Positions 1 to 9,292 are shown, numbered from the stretch's first letter. The stretch is 64,000 nucleotides of DNA from Mycobacterium sp. (GCA_025965975.1 JAOPVX010000327.1:1-64000), one strand, 5' to 3'. Notes: generated by a model not told the origin, from the letters alone. Numbers and translations: made by a program.

Positions 1-992
1 TCGGCCTGTTCCTTGACGAAGCGTGCCCGCGGGTCGTAGTTCAAGAAGACCCGGAGGCCGAAGCCCATCAGCTTGAAGTTGTCTTCCTTGTTCTTGACCT
101 TGCGGACGAACTCGTGGACGTCGCCTCCCTGCTGGCGGATGTCTTCGAGCATCTCCAGCACGGCCTGGTTGGCTCCACCGTGCAGCGGGCCCCACAGCGC
201 ATTGATGCCGCCGGAGATCGACGTGAACAGGTTGGCCTGCGACGACCCGACCAGCCGCACCGTCGACGTCGAGCAGTTCTGCTCGTGATCGGCGTGCAGG
301 ATCAGCAGCATGTCGAGGGCCCGCACGACCTCGGGGTCCACTTGATAGGGCTCGGCGGGGAAACCGAACGTCATCCGGAGGAAGTTCTCGACCAGCGTCA
401 GCGAGTTGTCCGGATAGAGGAACGGCTGGCCGACCGACTTCTTGTACGCATAGGCCGCGATTGTCGGCAGCTTGGCGAGCAGCCTGATGGTGGAGAGTTC
501 CACCTGGGCGTCATCGAACGGGTCCAGCGAGTCCTGGTAGTACGCCGACAGCGCATTGACCGCGCTGGAGAGCACCGGCATCGGATGCGCATTGCGCGGG
601 AAGCCGTCGAAGAACCGCTTCAGGTCTTCATGCAGCAACGTATGGCGCTGGATCTGGGTGGTGAACTTCTCCAGCTGTTCGGTCGTCGGCAGCTCGCCGT
701 AGATGAGCAGATAGCTGACCTCGATGAACGTCGACTTCTCGGCGAGCTGCTCGATTGGGTATCCGCGGTAGCGCAGGATGCCTGCGTCGCCGTCGATGTA
801 GGTGATGGCGCTCTTGGTGGAGGCGGTGTTGACGAAGCCACCGTCGTAGGTGGTGTAGCCGGTCTTGGCGAGCAGCGATCCCAGCGCGATGCCGTCGGCG
901 CCCTCGGTGGCGGGGACGATGTCCAAGTCAAGCTCGCCACCCGGGTACTTGAGGGTGGCTTGTTCTTGCCCAGAGGACGGGTTATCGGCCAC
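1..992 (-). CDS. gltA2: Citrate synthase, GltA2-type, 3' end cut by window edge
   Basis: The first roughly 330 residues of a citrate synthase, which condenses oxaloacetate and acetyl-CoA in the TCA cycle. The mycobacterial enzyme is about 430 residues, so the C-terminus lies beyond base 1. The GTG start at 992 has an AAGAAGGGA ribosome-binding site. The first catalytic-histidine motif GPLHGG is present. The second, normally GHRVY, reads GLRVF here (codons around bases 45-59), so a key active-site histidine is replaced by leucine. This could be a sequence error near the edge or a real lesion. A second citrate synthase, citA, lies 3 kb away and keeps its GHRVY. Family assignment is secure; the function of this copy is uncertain. 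Confidence 0.93.
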   Translation of the reverse strand, partial: MADNPSSGQEQATLKYPGGELDLDIVPATEGADGIALGSLLAKTGYTTYDGGFVNTASTKSAITYIDGDAGILRYRGYPIEQLAEKSTFIEVSYLLIYGELPTTEQLEKFTTQIQRHTLLHEDLKRFFDGFPRNAHPMPVLSSAVNALSAYYQDSLDPFDDAQVELSTIRLLAKLPTIAAYAYKKSVGQPFLYPDNSLTLVENFLRMTFGFPAEPYQVDPEVVRALDMLLILHADHEQNCSTSTVRLVGSSQANLFTSISGGINALWGPLHGGANQAVLEMLEDIRQQGGDVHEFVRKVKNKEDNFKLMGFGLRVFLNYDPRARFVKEQA

Positions 993-1086
993 GGGGATCC
1001 CTTCTTCGCTGCCGGGAATGCGGAGTCTGCCCTTAAAAAGGTAGTCCCATTCCAGCGGCCGTGCCCGCGGGGGGGCAGCCAGTTGG

Positions 1087-1737
1087 TTAGACCTGCTGCC
1101 GAACATCCCCGATTTCGTCGATGAACTCGGCGAACGTGGCTTCCAGTCGCGCTACGATGTCGTCGATCCCGACGCGGCCCCAGTCCACGCCTCGCTCGGA
1201 CAGGTCGGCCATCGCGGTCATGATGATCGATCCCCATACCGCGGCGAGCAGCTTCAGCCTGCGATTTTCGAGATCGACGCCCAACCGCTTGGCCAGCTCG
1301 ACGTTGACTGCATGGGGGCGGTACTCGAGGGCGGCCTGTCTCAACGTCGGCGACGTCATGATGATCCGCACGGTGCACATTATCCGGTCGGCGGAGAGCG
1401 CTGCTGGCGGAGCGGACTTCGTGCTGTTCCACATCGTGACGTAGGAGCGACGCAGCGCCTCGAAATGACCGATGTCGCTTGGCTGGCGGGCCAATTCGAC
1501 GGCGGCCACGTCGATCGCGTCATCGATGAGAGCGAGCGCGATGGCGTCCTTGGTCGCGAAGTACCGGCTGAACGTGCGGGGCGAGACGTCGGCGATGGCC
1601 GCAATCTGGTCGACGGTCGTGCGCTCGAAACCCTGCCGTTCACACAGTTCGACGGCCGCGTCGATCAAGGTGGCGCGGGTGCGCTGTTTCTTGCGTTCAC
1701 GCAGACCGAGGGCTGGCTCCCCCCTTACTTCAACCAC
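1087..1737 (-). CDS. TetR/AcrR family transcriptional regulator
   Basis: A 216-residue TetR-type repressor. The N-terminal helix-turn-helix covers about residues 15-60 (RATLIDAAVELCERQGF, then TTVDQIAAIADVSPRTFSRYF). The rest is the helical ligand-binding domain, which is not diagnostic of an effector. It lies 69 bp downstream of an MFS exporter gene on the same strand, so it may regulate that exporter, a common arrangement for drug-efflux genes. The ligand is unknown. Confidence 0.88.
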   Translation of the reverse strand: MVEVRGEPALGLRERKKQRTRATLIDAAVELCERQGFERTTVDQIAAIADVSPRTFSRYFATKDAIALALIDDAIDVAAVELARQPSDIGHFEALRRSYVTMWNSTKSAPPAALSADRIMCTVRIIMTSPTLRQAALEYRPHAVNVELAKRLGVDLENRRLKLLAAVWGSIIMTAMADLSERGVDWGRVGIDDIVARLEATFAEFIDEIGDVRQQV

Positions 1738-1806
1738 GCCAGGATGCTAACGCGGCAAGTTATGAATTGACTTAGAGAAATGACAACGGACGACATTTGG
1801 CGTAGC

Positions 1807-3084
1807 TCACACTTTGTCGTCTTCGGCCACCCGGTAGCGGACGAACGCTGGCACGACCAATGCGGCGATCACGACGCCGACCACCACCAATACACCACCG
1901 CCCGCGGCAGCCACCGTCGTGCCGACCGCCGCCGCGGCGGCGCCGTGCACCGCGTCGGCCAGCCGCGGCCCGCCTGCGACCACGACGGTGAACACGCCCT
2001 GCAACCGGCCGCGCAGTTCGTCGGACGCCACCTGTTGCAGGATCGTCGACCGGAACGCCGCCGACACCATGTCGGCGGTACCGCCAATGGCCAAGAATGC
2101 CAACGCAATCCACAGCAGCGCGCCAGTCGATCCATGCGCCAGCCCGCTGACCACCCCGAACCCGATCATCGCCGCGCCCCACGCCACGATCGCGATCACG
2201 ACGGCCAAACCCTGGCGCCGGATCCGCGGCAGCCAGCCCGAGAAAACCCCTCCCGCGACCGCGCCCGCCGACATCGCCGCGGCCAGCAGTGCCATCGTGG
2301 TGCCGCCCTCGATCGGCCCGCCGAAACTTTCGTGCGCCATTTGCGGGAAGAGCGCGCGGGGCATGCCGAAGATCATCGCGATCAGGTCGACGACGAACGA
2401 CATCAGCACCACCCGGTTTCCGGCCAGGTAGCGGAAGCCGTCGAGCACCGCCATGAACCCCCATCCTGCGGCGCCATGCCCGCCATTGGTTGGTGGCATT
2501 GGGGCGAGGCGGAACGTCGCCCAGATCGGTGCAAGGCAGGTGATCGCGTCGATCAGATACAGCGTGGACAGGTCGATCCAGCGCAGCATCACGCCGGCCA
2601 GCAGCGGCCCAACGATGGCGCCGAACTGCATCACCGTCATGTTCAGCGAGTTGGCCGCTGGCAGCTGGTGGCCGGGCAGCATGCGCGGAATGGCCGCCGC
2701 CCTGGTCGGGCTGTCGATCGCATAGAACGCCTGCTGCAGCGACAGAAGGCACAGCACCACCCAGACGTTGTTGAGCGCGAATGCGGCCTGCAGCCACAGC
2801 AGCACCGAGGCAGCCGCCAGCCCGCAGGAGGCGATGATCAGCAGCAGCCGCCGGTCCATCGCGTCGGCCCACGCCCCACCCCACAGACCGAACACGACCA
2901 GCGGCACCAATGCAAACAGCCCGGAAAGCCCGACATACGCTGAGTTTTGGGTAAGCGCGTACAGCTGCACCGGCACCGCGAAGATCGTCAGGTTGGCGCC
3001 AATGACCGTGACGATGCCTGCCAGCCACAACCGCCGGAAGTCCTGTGTCCGTAGCGGTGTGGTGTCGGCGAAAAGCTTCCGCAC
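1807..3084 (-). CDS. MFS transporter (EntS/enterobactin-exporter-like fold)
   Basis: A 425-residue major facilitator with about twelve hydrophobic segments. It begins [11 protein letters not shown], then DFRRLWLAGIVTVIGANLT, typical of the MFS_3/EntS-like subgroup of exporters, with a cytoplasmic-loop signature DAMDRR near residue 75. The GTG start at 3084 overlaps the TAG stop of pdxH by one base (TAGTG), so the two genes are probably translationally coupled. Open reading frame continues upstream inside pdxH but has no support as coding. The substrate cannot be read from sequence; the downstream TetR gene suggests inducible efflux. Confidence 0.88.
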   Translation of the reverse strand: MRKLFADTTPLRTQDFRRLWLAGIVTVIGANLTIFAVPVQLYALTQNSAYVGLSGLFALVPLVVFGLWGGAWADAMDRRLLLIIASCGLAAASVLLWLQAAFALNNVWVVLCLLSLQQAFYAIDSPTRAAAIPRMLPGHQLPAANSLNMTVMQFGAIVGPLLAGVMLRWIDLSTLYLIDAITCLAPIWATFRLAPMPPTNGGHGAAGWGFMAVLDGFRYLAGNRVVLMSFVVDLIAMIFGMPRALFPQMAHESFGGPIEGGTTMALLAAAMSAGAVAGGVFSGWLPRIRRQGLAVVIAIVAWGAAMIGFGVVSGLAHGSTGALLWIALAFLAIGGTADMVSAAFRSTILQQVASDELRGRLQGVFTVVVAGGPRLADAVHGAAAAAVGTTVAAAGGGVLVVVGVVIAALVVPAFVRYRVAEDDKV

Positions 3085-3746
3085 TACGGCTGGAGCCGCT
3101 CGATGCTGCCCTTTGCAACGCGAATCCGGTTGTGCACCCGGTCTTCCCGGCCCTGCCAGAATTCGACAACCTCCGGCGCGATGAGGTATCCGCCCCAGTT
3201 CGGCGGCACCGGCACCGCGTCGAGATCGGCGAATCGTTGCGTCACGTCGGCCAACTGTTCCAGCAGGGCGGCCCGCGAGGCAATCGGTTTTGACTGGTGC
3301 GACGCCCAGGCGCCCAGCTGCGAACCGCGGGGGCGTTTGGACCAGTAATCGGCGGTCGCCTCTGCGGAGACCTTGGTCACCGGGCCGCGCACGTGCACCT
3401 GGCGGCCGAGCAGGAACCACGGAAACGTCGCCGACGCGTACGGGGACGCGGCCAGCTCCTCGCCCTTGGCGGAGTCATAGTTGGTGAAGAAGGTGATGCC
3501 GGTTTCGTCAACGCTCTTGCACAACACGGCCCGCGTGACCGGCCTTCCCCTCTGGTCGACAGTGCCCACCACCATCGCGTTCGGCTCGGCGACACCGGCA
3601 CGCTCGGCGTCCGCTAACCACTTGCGCAGCAGCACGACCCAGCCGTCGGCGAGCCAGTCGACGTCAAGGTCACCGCTGCCGTCCTTCTCGACGGATCCGT
3701 ACTCGACACGCATTCTGGTCAGGTGCTCGTCGTCGCGTGTTGCCAC
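3084..3746 (-). CDS. pdxH: Pyridoxamine 5'-phosphate oxidase
   Basis: A 220-residue FMN-dependent oxidase that converts pyridoxine or pyridoxamine 5'-phosphate into pyridoxal 5'-phosphate, the last step of vitamin B6 salvage. The family's N-terminal MRVEYG, central [19 protein letters not shown] (FMN binding), [13 protein letters not shown] and C-terminal PPNWGGY and [13 protein letters not shown] motifs are all visible, and length is normal. It is divergent from citA, whose start is 84 bp away, and its stop overlaps the start of the MFS gene by one base. The substrate-binding residues R and H in DRVHNR are intact. Confidence 0.96.
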   Translation of the reverse strand: MATRDDEHLTRMRVEYGSVEKDGSGDLDVDWLADGWVVLLRKWLADAERAGVAEPNAMVVGTVDQRGRPVTRAVLCKSVDETGITFFTNYDSAKGEELAASPYASATFPWFLLGRQVHVRGPVTKVSAEATADYWSKRPRGSQLGAWASHQSKPIASRAALLEQLADVTQRFADLDAVPVPPNWGGYLIAPEVVEFWQGREDRVHNRIRVAKGSIERLQP

Positions 3747-3829
3747 GCGACAACGCTACGCTCCGCCTGTTCGCCGACTGGTTACCGACCGGTAGAGGGG
3801 GCCGCAAACCCGGGTGCGAGAATCGGCGC

Positions 3830-4948
3830 ATGACTGCTGTACCGGAAGACTTCGTCGAGGGACTTCAGGGCGTCGTAGCCTTCACCACCGAGATCGCCGA
3901 GCCCGACAAGGACGGCGGTGCGCTGCGGTATCGCGGGGTAGACATCGAAGATCTGGTCAACCGTCAGGTCACGTTCGGTGACGTGTGGGCGCTGCTGGTC
4001 GACGGCAGGTTCGGGCACAGCCTGCCGCCCGCCGAGCCGTTCCCGCTGCCCATCCACAGCGGCGACGTCCGCGTCGACGTGCAGGCCGGGCTGGCCATGC
4101 TGGCCCCCATCTGGGGCTACCCGCCGATCCTCGACATCGACGACCTGACCGCCCGCGAGCAGCTGGCGCGGGCGTCGGTGATGGCGCTGTCGTATGTCGC
4201 TCAGTCCGCGCGCGGCATATACCAGCCGGCGGTCCCACAGCGCATGATCGACGAGTGTTCCACTGTCACAGCGCGATTCATGACGCGCTGGCAGGGTGAC
4301 CCCGACCCGAAGCATGTCAAGGCCATCGACGCCTACTGGGTGACCGCCGCCGAGCATGGCATGAATGCCTCGACGTTCACCGCGCGGGTCATCGCCTCAA
4401 CCGGCGCCGACGTGGCGGCGGCGCTGTCGGGCGCGATCGGCGCGATGAGCGGCCCACTGCACGGCGGCGCCCCTGCGCGCGTCATCCCGATGATCGAGGA
4501 GGCCGAGAAGACCGGCGACGCTCGCGCGGTGGTCAAGGGCATCCTTGACCGCAACGAGAAGCTGATGGGCTTCGGTCACCGCGTGTACCGCGCGGAGGAT
4601 CCGCGGGCCCGGGTGCTGCGCGCCGCCGCCAAGCGGCTGGAAGCGCCGCGTTACGAAGTGGCCGCCGCGCTGGAGCAGGCCGCGCTGGCCGAGTTGAGGG
4701 AACGCCGCCCGGACCACGCGATCGAAACCAACGTCGAGTTCTGGGCGGCCGTCATCCTGGACTTCGCGCAGGTGCCGGTCAAGATGATGCCGGCCATGTT
4801 CACCTGCGGGCGCACCGCCGGGTGGAGCGCGCACATCCTGGAGCAGAAGCGGCTGGGCAAGTTGGTCCGCCCGTCGGCCATCTATGTCGGCCCCGCCCCA
4901 CGTGGCCCCGAATCCGTCGAGGGTTGGGACCACGTCGCCAAGTCGTGA
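3830..4948 (+). CDS. citA: Citrate synthase 2
   Basis: A 372-residue second citrate synthase of the short actinobacterial type, which matches the length of mycobacterial CitA. The catalytic triad is intact: His211 in GPLHGG, His250 in GFGHRVY and Asp311 in VILDFAQVP. Translation upstream to base 3737 is possible, but MTAVPEDFVEGLQ at 3830 is the family start. The downstream gene begins inside its stop codon (GTGA). Because the gltA2 copy here lacks the equivalent of His250, this may be the only fully competent citrate synthase in the window. Confidence 0.96.
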   Translation: MTAVPEDFVEGLQGVVAFTTEIAEPDKDGGALRYRGVDIEDLVNRQVTFGDVWALLVDGRFGHSLPPAEPFPLPIHSGDVRVDVQAGLAMLAPIWGYPPILDIDDLTAREQLARASVMALSYVAQSARGIYQPAVPQRMIDECSTVTARFMTRWQGDPDPKHVKAIDAYWVTAAEHGMNASTFTARVIASTGADVAAALSGAIGAMSGPLHGGAPARVIPMIEEAEKTGDARAVVKGILDRNEKLMGFGHRVYRAEDPRARVLRAAAKRLEAPRYEVAAALEQAALAELRERRPDHAIETNVEFWAAVILDFAQVPVKMMPAMFTCGRTAGWSAHILEQKRLGKLVRPSAIYVGPAPRGPESVEGWDHVAKS

Positions 4949-5568
4949 CTGCGCCTTCTGACCCCATCGCTACATTCACTTCGGCGGCACGCAGTTTCGC
5001 CGCGCTGGTGCATGACATCCCCTGTGATCGGTGGGACGGCCCAGGCCTGAGTGAATGGGATCTGCGCTCACTGGTCGGGCACACGTCGCGCTCGCTCATC
5101 ACGGTCAGCACGTATCTGCAGCAGGCCGCCGAGCGGGAGGACATCACCACGCCGCAGGAGTACTACGCGAAGGTGAACCCCGCGGCGCTCGGTATCGCCC
5201 CGGCCGGGATCGCCGAGCGCGGCAGGCAGGCCGGCAGGGACCTGGGAGACGATCCGGCCGCGACGGTCGACGAGCTGGTTTCGCGGGTGCTCGATGAGCT
5301 TTCTGGTGCTGGGAACCCGCTCATCCAGGTCATCGGCGGAGCGGGTATTCGGCTGCACACCTACTTGCCGACGCGGACATTCGAGCTGGCGGTTCACGAG
5401 CTGGATATTGCTCGCGTCGTTGGCATTTCGTTCGCACTGCCGGCCGATGTGCTCGCGGAGGCGACGGGATTGGCGGCCCGCATCGCGGTCGCCGAGGGGC
5501 ACGGCGAGACAGTGCTGCTTGCGTTGACCGGCCGCGCAGGGTTGCCACCTTCGTTCTCTGTTGTCTAG
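4945..5568 (+). CDS. Maleylpyruvate isomerase family, mycothiol-dependent/DinB-like protein
   Basis: A 207-residue protein of the mycothiol-dependent maleylpyruvate isomerase N-terminal (DinB-like four-helix) family. The N-terminus carries the family pattern WDGPGLSEWDLRSLVGHTSRS, with the metal-site histidine in VGHTSRS and a later histidine pair region TFELAVHELDIAR. The GTG start overlaps the citA stop by four bases (GTGA), indicating translational coupling. The exact reaction is unknown. Members often catalyse mycothiol-dependent isomerisation or detoxification, but many have no assigned substrate. Confidence 0.82.
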   Translation: MTAPSDPIATFTSAARSFAALVHDIPCDRWDGPGLSEWDLRSLVGHTSRSLITVSTYLQQAAEREDITTPQEYYAKVNPAALGIAPAGIAERGRQAGRDLGDDPAATVDELVSRVLDELSGAGNPLIQVIGGAGIRLHTYLPTRTFELAVHELDIARVVGISFALPADVLAEATGLAARIAVAEGHGETVLLALTGRAGLPPSFSVV

Positions 5569-5686
5569 TCGGCGCCACTTGTCGGTGGCGCGTGGTTGCA
5601 TGGGCAGCGCCGCGATGAGATTCGCCCGCGCGGCGGGTCTGTACGCGTATCTGATCGGCTAGCCCAACTATTCCAAGGAGATCGCC

Positions 5687-6139
5687 ATGGCAATCGAAGT
5701 TCAGCCCGCCGTGTCCCCGCACCTGGTCGTCGACGACGCCGCAGCCGCAATCGACTTCTACGTGAAGGCGTTCGACGCCGTTGAGTACGGCAGGGTTCCC
5801 GGCCCCGACGGGAGGCTCATCCATGCGGCGCTGAACGTCAACGGCTCCATGGTGTTGCTTAACGACGACTTTCCGGAGCACAGCGGCGGCAAGTCGATGA
5901 CTCCGAGAGCGCTTGGCGGCACGCCGGTGACCATCCATCTGACCGTCACCGACGTCGATGCCAAGTACCAGAAAGCCGTCGACGCGGGTGCGACGGTGAT
6001 CGCACCGCTCGAGGACCAGTTCTGGGGCGATCGCTATGGCGTCGTGCGTGACCCGTTCGGCCATCAGTGGTCACTGGGGCAACCGGTGCGCGAGGTCAGC
6101 ATCGATGAAATCGAGCAGGCGATGAAACAGCAGCAGTAG
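5687..6139 (+). CDS. VOC-family (glyoxalase/PhnB-like) protein
   Basis: A 150-residue single-domain vicinal-oxygen-chelate protein with the PhnB-like pattern: SPHLVVDDAAAAIDFYVKAFDA at the N-terminus, then VTIHLTVTDVDAKYQKAVDAGA and a C-terminal FWGDRYGVVRDPFGHQWSL. A strong AAGGAG ribosome-binding site lies before the ATG. Length and position after citA match the M. tuberculosis Rv0887c protein as I remember it. Metal-dependent lyase, dioxygenase or resistance functions all occur in this fold, so the reaction is not assigned. Confidence 0.88.
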   Translation: MAIEVQPAVSPHLVVDDAAAAIDFYVKAFDAVEYGRVPGPDGRLIHAALNVNGSMVLLNDDFPEHSGGKSMTPRALGGTPVTIHLTVTDVDAKYQKAVDAGATVIAPLEDQFWGDRYGVVRDPFGHQWSLGQPVREVSIDEIEQAMKQQQ

Positions 6140-6141
6140 CG

Positions 6142-6397
6142 CTAGACGGCGCTCGGGATGTACACACCCACCCCGCGTCCGGCGCGGGCGACCCGTGCTG
6201 GGCCAGCGTCCTGGTTGTGGTCGGGTCGTTGACCCAGGTCGGCAACGTGAAGTGGTTGACCGCGATCAGCGGTTCCAGAGGTCGGCGAGGCTGACGGTGC
6301 CGCCTGATTGCCGGGGCCGCCCTCGGCCTGGAACCCTGCCGTCGCCACACCCCAGTGGAAGTTGAGGCCGAGGAGGGTAGATCTCTCGAAGACTTAC
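6142..6397 (-). pseudogene. Decayed glycoside hydrolase family 1 remnant
   Basis: About 250 bp between the VOC gene and fprB that look non-coding at first. Read on the minus strand they give LLGLNFHWGVATAGFQAEGG, the N-terminal signature of family 1 beta-glucosidases. In a second frame they give EPLIAVNHFTLPTWVNDP, an internal signature of the same family that normally lies over 100 residues later. A third stretch ends GVGVYIPSAV and a stop. No start codon leads in; a TAA precedes the first block. This is a small relic of a roughly 400-residue enzyme after internal deletion and frameshift. Confidence 0.6.
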
Positions 6398-6433
6398 GTC
6401 ATGGCCGACGTGGCGGATGTGGCTGCTTGGTCC

Positions 6434-8116
6434 TTATCGACGCAAGCCCGCGAGCAGCCGCTGGCGCACCGTTGGCGTTGGCGCGGCGGCGGCGGCCAGC
6501 ATGTCGGCGATCACGGTGAACTTGGCACGGGGACGTGCCTCGCCGCCGCGAGCGATCTCTGCGGCATCGATGGCCGTCCAGCCCGGTGTGTCGATGACTG
6601 CGGGTTGACGGCTGCGCACCAGTTTGTCCAGTGCGGCCGGCTTGCCGACCGGGTCGGTCAGCAGACCGTGGTTGTAGTCGGCGACCAGGTTGTGCACGGT
6701 CTGTGCCGCGCACGACTTGTTGGTTCCGATGAAGCCGGTCGGGCCACGTTTGATCCAACCTGCGACATATCTGCCGCGCACCGGTGCACCCGTTTCGGGG
6801 TCGACGACACGGCCGCCGTCGTTCGGCACCACCGCCGCGGACTCGTCGAACGGCAGCCCATGAATCGGCTTGGCACGGTAGCCAATTGAGGTCAGCACCA
6901 ACCCTGCCGAGAGCTGACGCACCTCGTCGGTGCCTGTCACGCTGAACTCCACGCCATCGGCTCGCGCGTCCCCCACAACGCGTTTCGGGGTCAGCTGGTA
7001 CGCAAGCCGGATACGTGGCCGGGTCGCACGCGCCGACGCGTCGCCCAGCTTGTCCAGAATCTCCAGTTTGGCGCGGGTGAGCGGATCGGAGGCCTCGGCA
7101 AGATCGCGGACGACCAGTTCGTGATCGGCAGCGTCGATAACCACATCGCACGTCGACGTGAGGCCGATCAGTTCGGACAGCGTGAACGCCGACTGGGCAG
7201 GTCCGCGCCGGGCGGCGATCACGACCTCGGTCACGCGCGAGTTGCGCAGCGCGGCAAGCGCGTGATCGGAGATGTCAGTGCGGCCCAGCGCGTCCGGGTC
7301 GGTCGTCAAGATGCGCGCGACGTCAAACGCGACGTTGCCGTTGCCGACGATGACCACCCGCTGGTGGCCCAAATCGACTGGCAGATCCGTGTATTCGGGA
7401 TGGCCGTTGATCCACGCCACCACTTCGGTCGCGGTGCCGGTGCCGGGCAGCTCCATCCCGTCGATGTCTAGTCGACGGTCGTTGGGCGCGCCAACGGCGT
7501 ATAGCACCGCGTGGTGGTGCGCCAGCAGTTCGTCGTGGGTCAGGTCCGATCCCACCTCGACGTTGAGATAGAACGTAAATCCAGCCAGCCGCGTCACTTT
7601 GTCGAACAGCTTGGTGACCCGCTTGGTGGTCTGATGGTCGGGGGCGACCCCGGCGCGCACCAGCCCGTATGGGGTTGGCAGCCGTTCGAAGACGTTGACC
7701 CGAACCCCATGCTGGGTGAGCAGTTCGTCGGCGGCATACATGGCCGCGGGTCCGGACCCGACGATCGCCACGGTCAGCGGATTACCGGCCCGCGGATGCA
7801 CCATCGGCGCCTCGATGACCGGTGCCAGCTTGGAGGTCGGTGGGACCTTCTCGTCCGGCCCGCGCTCCGGGTAGAACGCGGCATTGAGCGCTACGAACGG
7901 CAGCTGTTTGGGCTCAAGCCGGTTATCGGGCGCGATGGCGCCGACGGGGCAGGCGCTGACACATGCGCCGCAGTCAACGCACGCCGCCGGGTCGATGTAG
8001 AGCATCTCGGCGGTGGCGAAGCCCGGCTCGTCCGGTGACGGATGAATGCAGTTCACCGGGCAGGCGTACACACAGGACCCGTCGCTACAACACGACTGGG
8101 TAATCACATGGGGCAT
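6434..8116 (-). CDS. fprB: Ferredoxin-NADP+ reductase with fused ferredoxin domain
   Basis: A 560-residue fusion. Residues 1-60 form a bacterial ferredoxin with cysteines at 9, 10, 15, 19, 23 and 46, 49, 52, 56 (CVDCGACVSACP), consistent with 7Fe or 2x4Fe-4S clusters. From about residue 114 it is an adrenodoxin-reductase-type flavoprotein: FAD motif VAIVGSGPAAMYAADELL, NADPH motif VVIVGNGNVAFDVARIL, and the C-terminal GWIKRGPTGFIGTNK. It transfers electrons between NADPH and ferredoxins or P450 partners. The neighbouring diiron oxygenase 19 bp downstream is on the same strand and could receive electrons from it. Confidence 0.95.
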   Translation of the reverse strand: MPHVITQSCCSDGSCVYACPVNCIHPSPDEPGFATAEMLYIDPAACVDCGACVSACPVGAIAPDNRLEPKQLPFVALNAAFYPERGPDEKVPPTSKLAPVIEAPMVHPRAGNPLTVAIVGSGPAAMYAADELLTQHGVRVNVFERLPTPYGLVRAGVAPDHQTTKRVTKLFDKVTRLAGFTFYLNVEVGSDLTHDELLAHHHAVLYAVGAPNDRRLDIDGMELPGTGTATEVVAWINGHPEYTDLPVDLGHQRVVIVGNGNVAFDVARILTTDPDALGRTDISDHALAALRNSRVTEVVIAARRGPAQSAFTLSELIGLTSTCDVVIDAADHELVVRDLAEASDPLTRAKLEILDKLGDASARATRPRIRLAYQLTPKRVVGDARADGVEFSVTGTDEVRQLSAGLVLTSIGYRAKPIHGLPFDESAAVVPNDGGRVVDPETGAPVRGRYVAGWIKRGPTGFIGTNKSCAAQTVHNLVADYNHGLLTDPVGKPAALDKLVRSRQPAVIDTPGWTAIDAAEIARGGEARPRAKFTVIADMLAAAAAPTPTVRQRLLAGLRR

Positions 8117-8135
8117 AGCCGTGCGTCGGCTCTGC

Positions 8136-9152
8136 CTACGCGGCGGTCAGCACGTGCCGGCGTTGCGGCTCGCTGCGGTAGCGACTCGGCCGGCCATCGA
8201 TCTTGCAGATCCGCCAAAAGATCTTGGCGATCGGGTTGATCAGACCGGTGTCGTGGCACAGCATCCGGACATCGGCGAACATGTCGCGCAGCATCTGCCG
8301 GGACTCCGGCGAACGGAAGAACACTTCCTTGCGCACCGAGCGCGGGATGTCGAATTCCTTCCAGAACGCCCGCGGCGGAACGATGATGGCCGAACACAGG
8401 ATCCGCATAGTCAGCGGGACGTAGAGCGACAACCAGAACCGCTTCCGCCGCGGCAGGTGCGGAAGCCGCTTGCGCAGGTACTCGTGCGCGAATGAGATGT
8501 GCCGCGCCTCCTCGGCGACGTGGATGGCCATCACCCGCTCCATGATCGGGTGTAGCGTCTTGCCCTCGCGCAGGACATTCTTCTGTGTGTGATCGATGGG
8601 CTCCTCGCCCGCGAGAATGCCGAACCAGAATGGGATCGGCAGCGGACCGGCGACCAGCGGGATCAACGGCTGGACCCACTTCAGCAGCCGCGGCATACCC
8701 GGCACGTCGGCACCGATGCGGTTCACCATCTCCTGAAACATCATGGTGTGGTTGCACTCTTCGACGGCCTCGTGCAGGCAGTAGCGGTATTCCGGCGAGC
8801 CGTTGGGCGTCCAGAACGAGTACTCCATCAGCCCGCGGATCAGAATCGACTCGAAGTGCAGGCCGACCTTGGCGACATTGGCCTGTCGCCACATCCCGAT
8901 CTCGATCTGCCGCTCAACCGGTTGTGACTGATACCAGGGATGGCGACCCAACGGGTCGGTGGCAGGAAGGACCCACCGCGGGTCGTTGTCGACCACGGCG
9001 AACTCCGGCGAGTCCCAGTCGATGTCCGTGTACGGATTGAAGTTGCGCCGCACTGACCCCTCGGACAGTGTGGTGAGCATGTCTACGTACTCGGTGTCGT
9101 TGCGGACTTCCATGTTGCGACGCCAGCGGTTGACGATGCGCGTCCGAGCCAT
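8136..9152 (-). CDS. AurF-like diiron oxygenase family protein
   Basis: A 338-residue ferritin-like diiron protein of the AurF (p-aminobenzoate N-oxygenase) family, related to M. tuberculosis Rv0885. Iron-ligand motifs visible are EAVEECNH near the middle and HVAEEARHISFAHEYL further on, with an additional carboxylate helix at VGLHFESILIRGLMEYSF. The ATG at 9152 is chosen because GGGAGGG lies eight bases upstream; an in-frame start at 9200 would add 16 residues. It is transcribed ahead of fprB on the same strand. Its substrate is unknown; N-oxygenation or desaturation are both possible for this fold. Confidence 0.85.
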   Translation of the reverse strand: MARTRIVNRWRRNMEVRNDTEYVDMLTTLSEGSVRRNFNPYTDIDWDSPEFAVVDNDPRWVLPATDPLGRHPWYQSQPVERQIEIGMWRQANVAKVGLHFESILIRGLMEYSFWTPNGSPEYRYCLHEAVEECNHTMMFQEMVNRIGADVPGMPRLLKWVQPLIPLVAGPLPIPFWFGILAGEEPIDHTQKNVLREGKTLHPIMERVMAIHVAEEARHISFAHEYLRKRLPHLPRRKRFWLSLYVPLTMRILCSAIIVPPRAFWKEFDIPRSVRKEVFFRSPESRQMLRDMFADVRMLCHDTGLINPIAKIFWRICKIDGRPSRYRSEPQRRHVLTAA

Positions 9153-9201
9153 TTGAAGCCCTCCCATGAGGTTTACATTTGGGTACTTGATGTCCACCAA
9201 C

Positions 9202-9216
9202 GGTACCGCAGGTATC
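9202..9216. promoter_or_regulatory. Candidate operator, imperfect inverted repeat
   Basis: GGTACCgcaGGTATC, an inverted repeat with five of six positions matching, lies between the divergent diiron oxygenase gene and map. Position fits a repressor site for the oxygenase promoter. No known regulator is assigned and the palindrome is short. Confidence 0.28.
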
Positions 9217-9292
9217 GCCTAATGAACAGACCCCCTTCCGGAGATGTGTTGGGCGGAGTCACAGGTCGAAGATGTGACGGAGGACACACACG

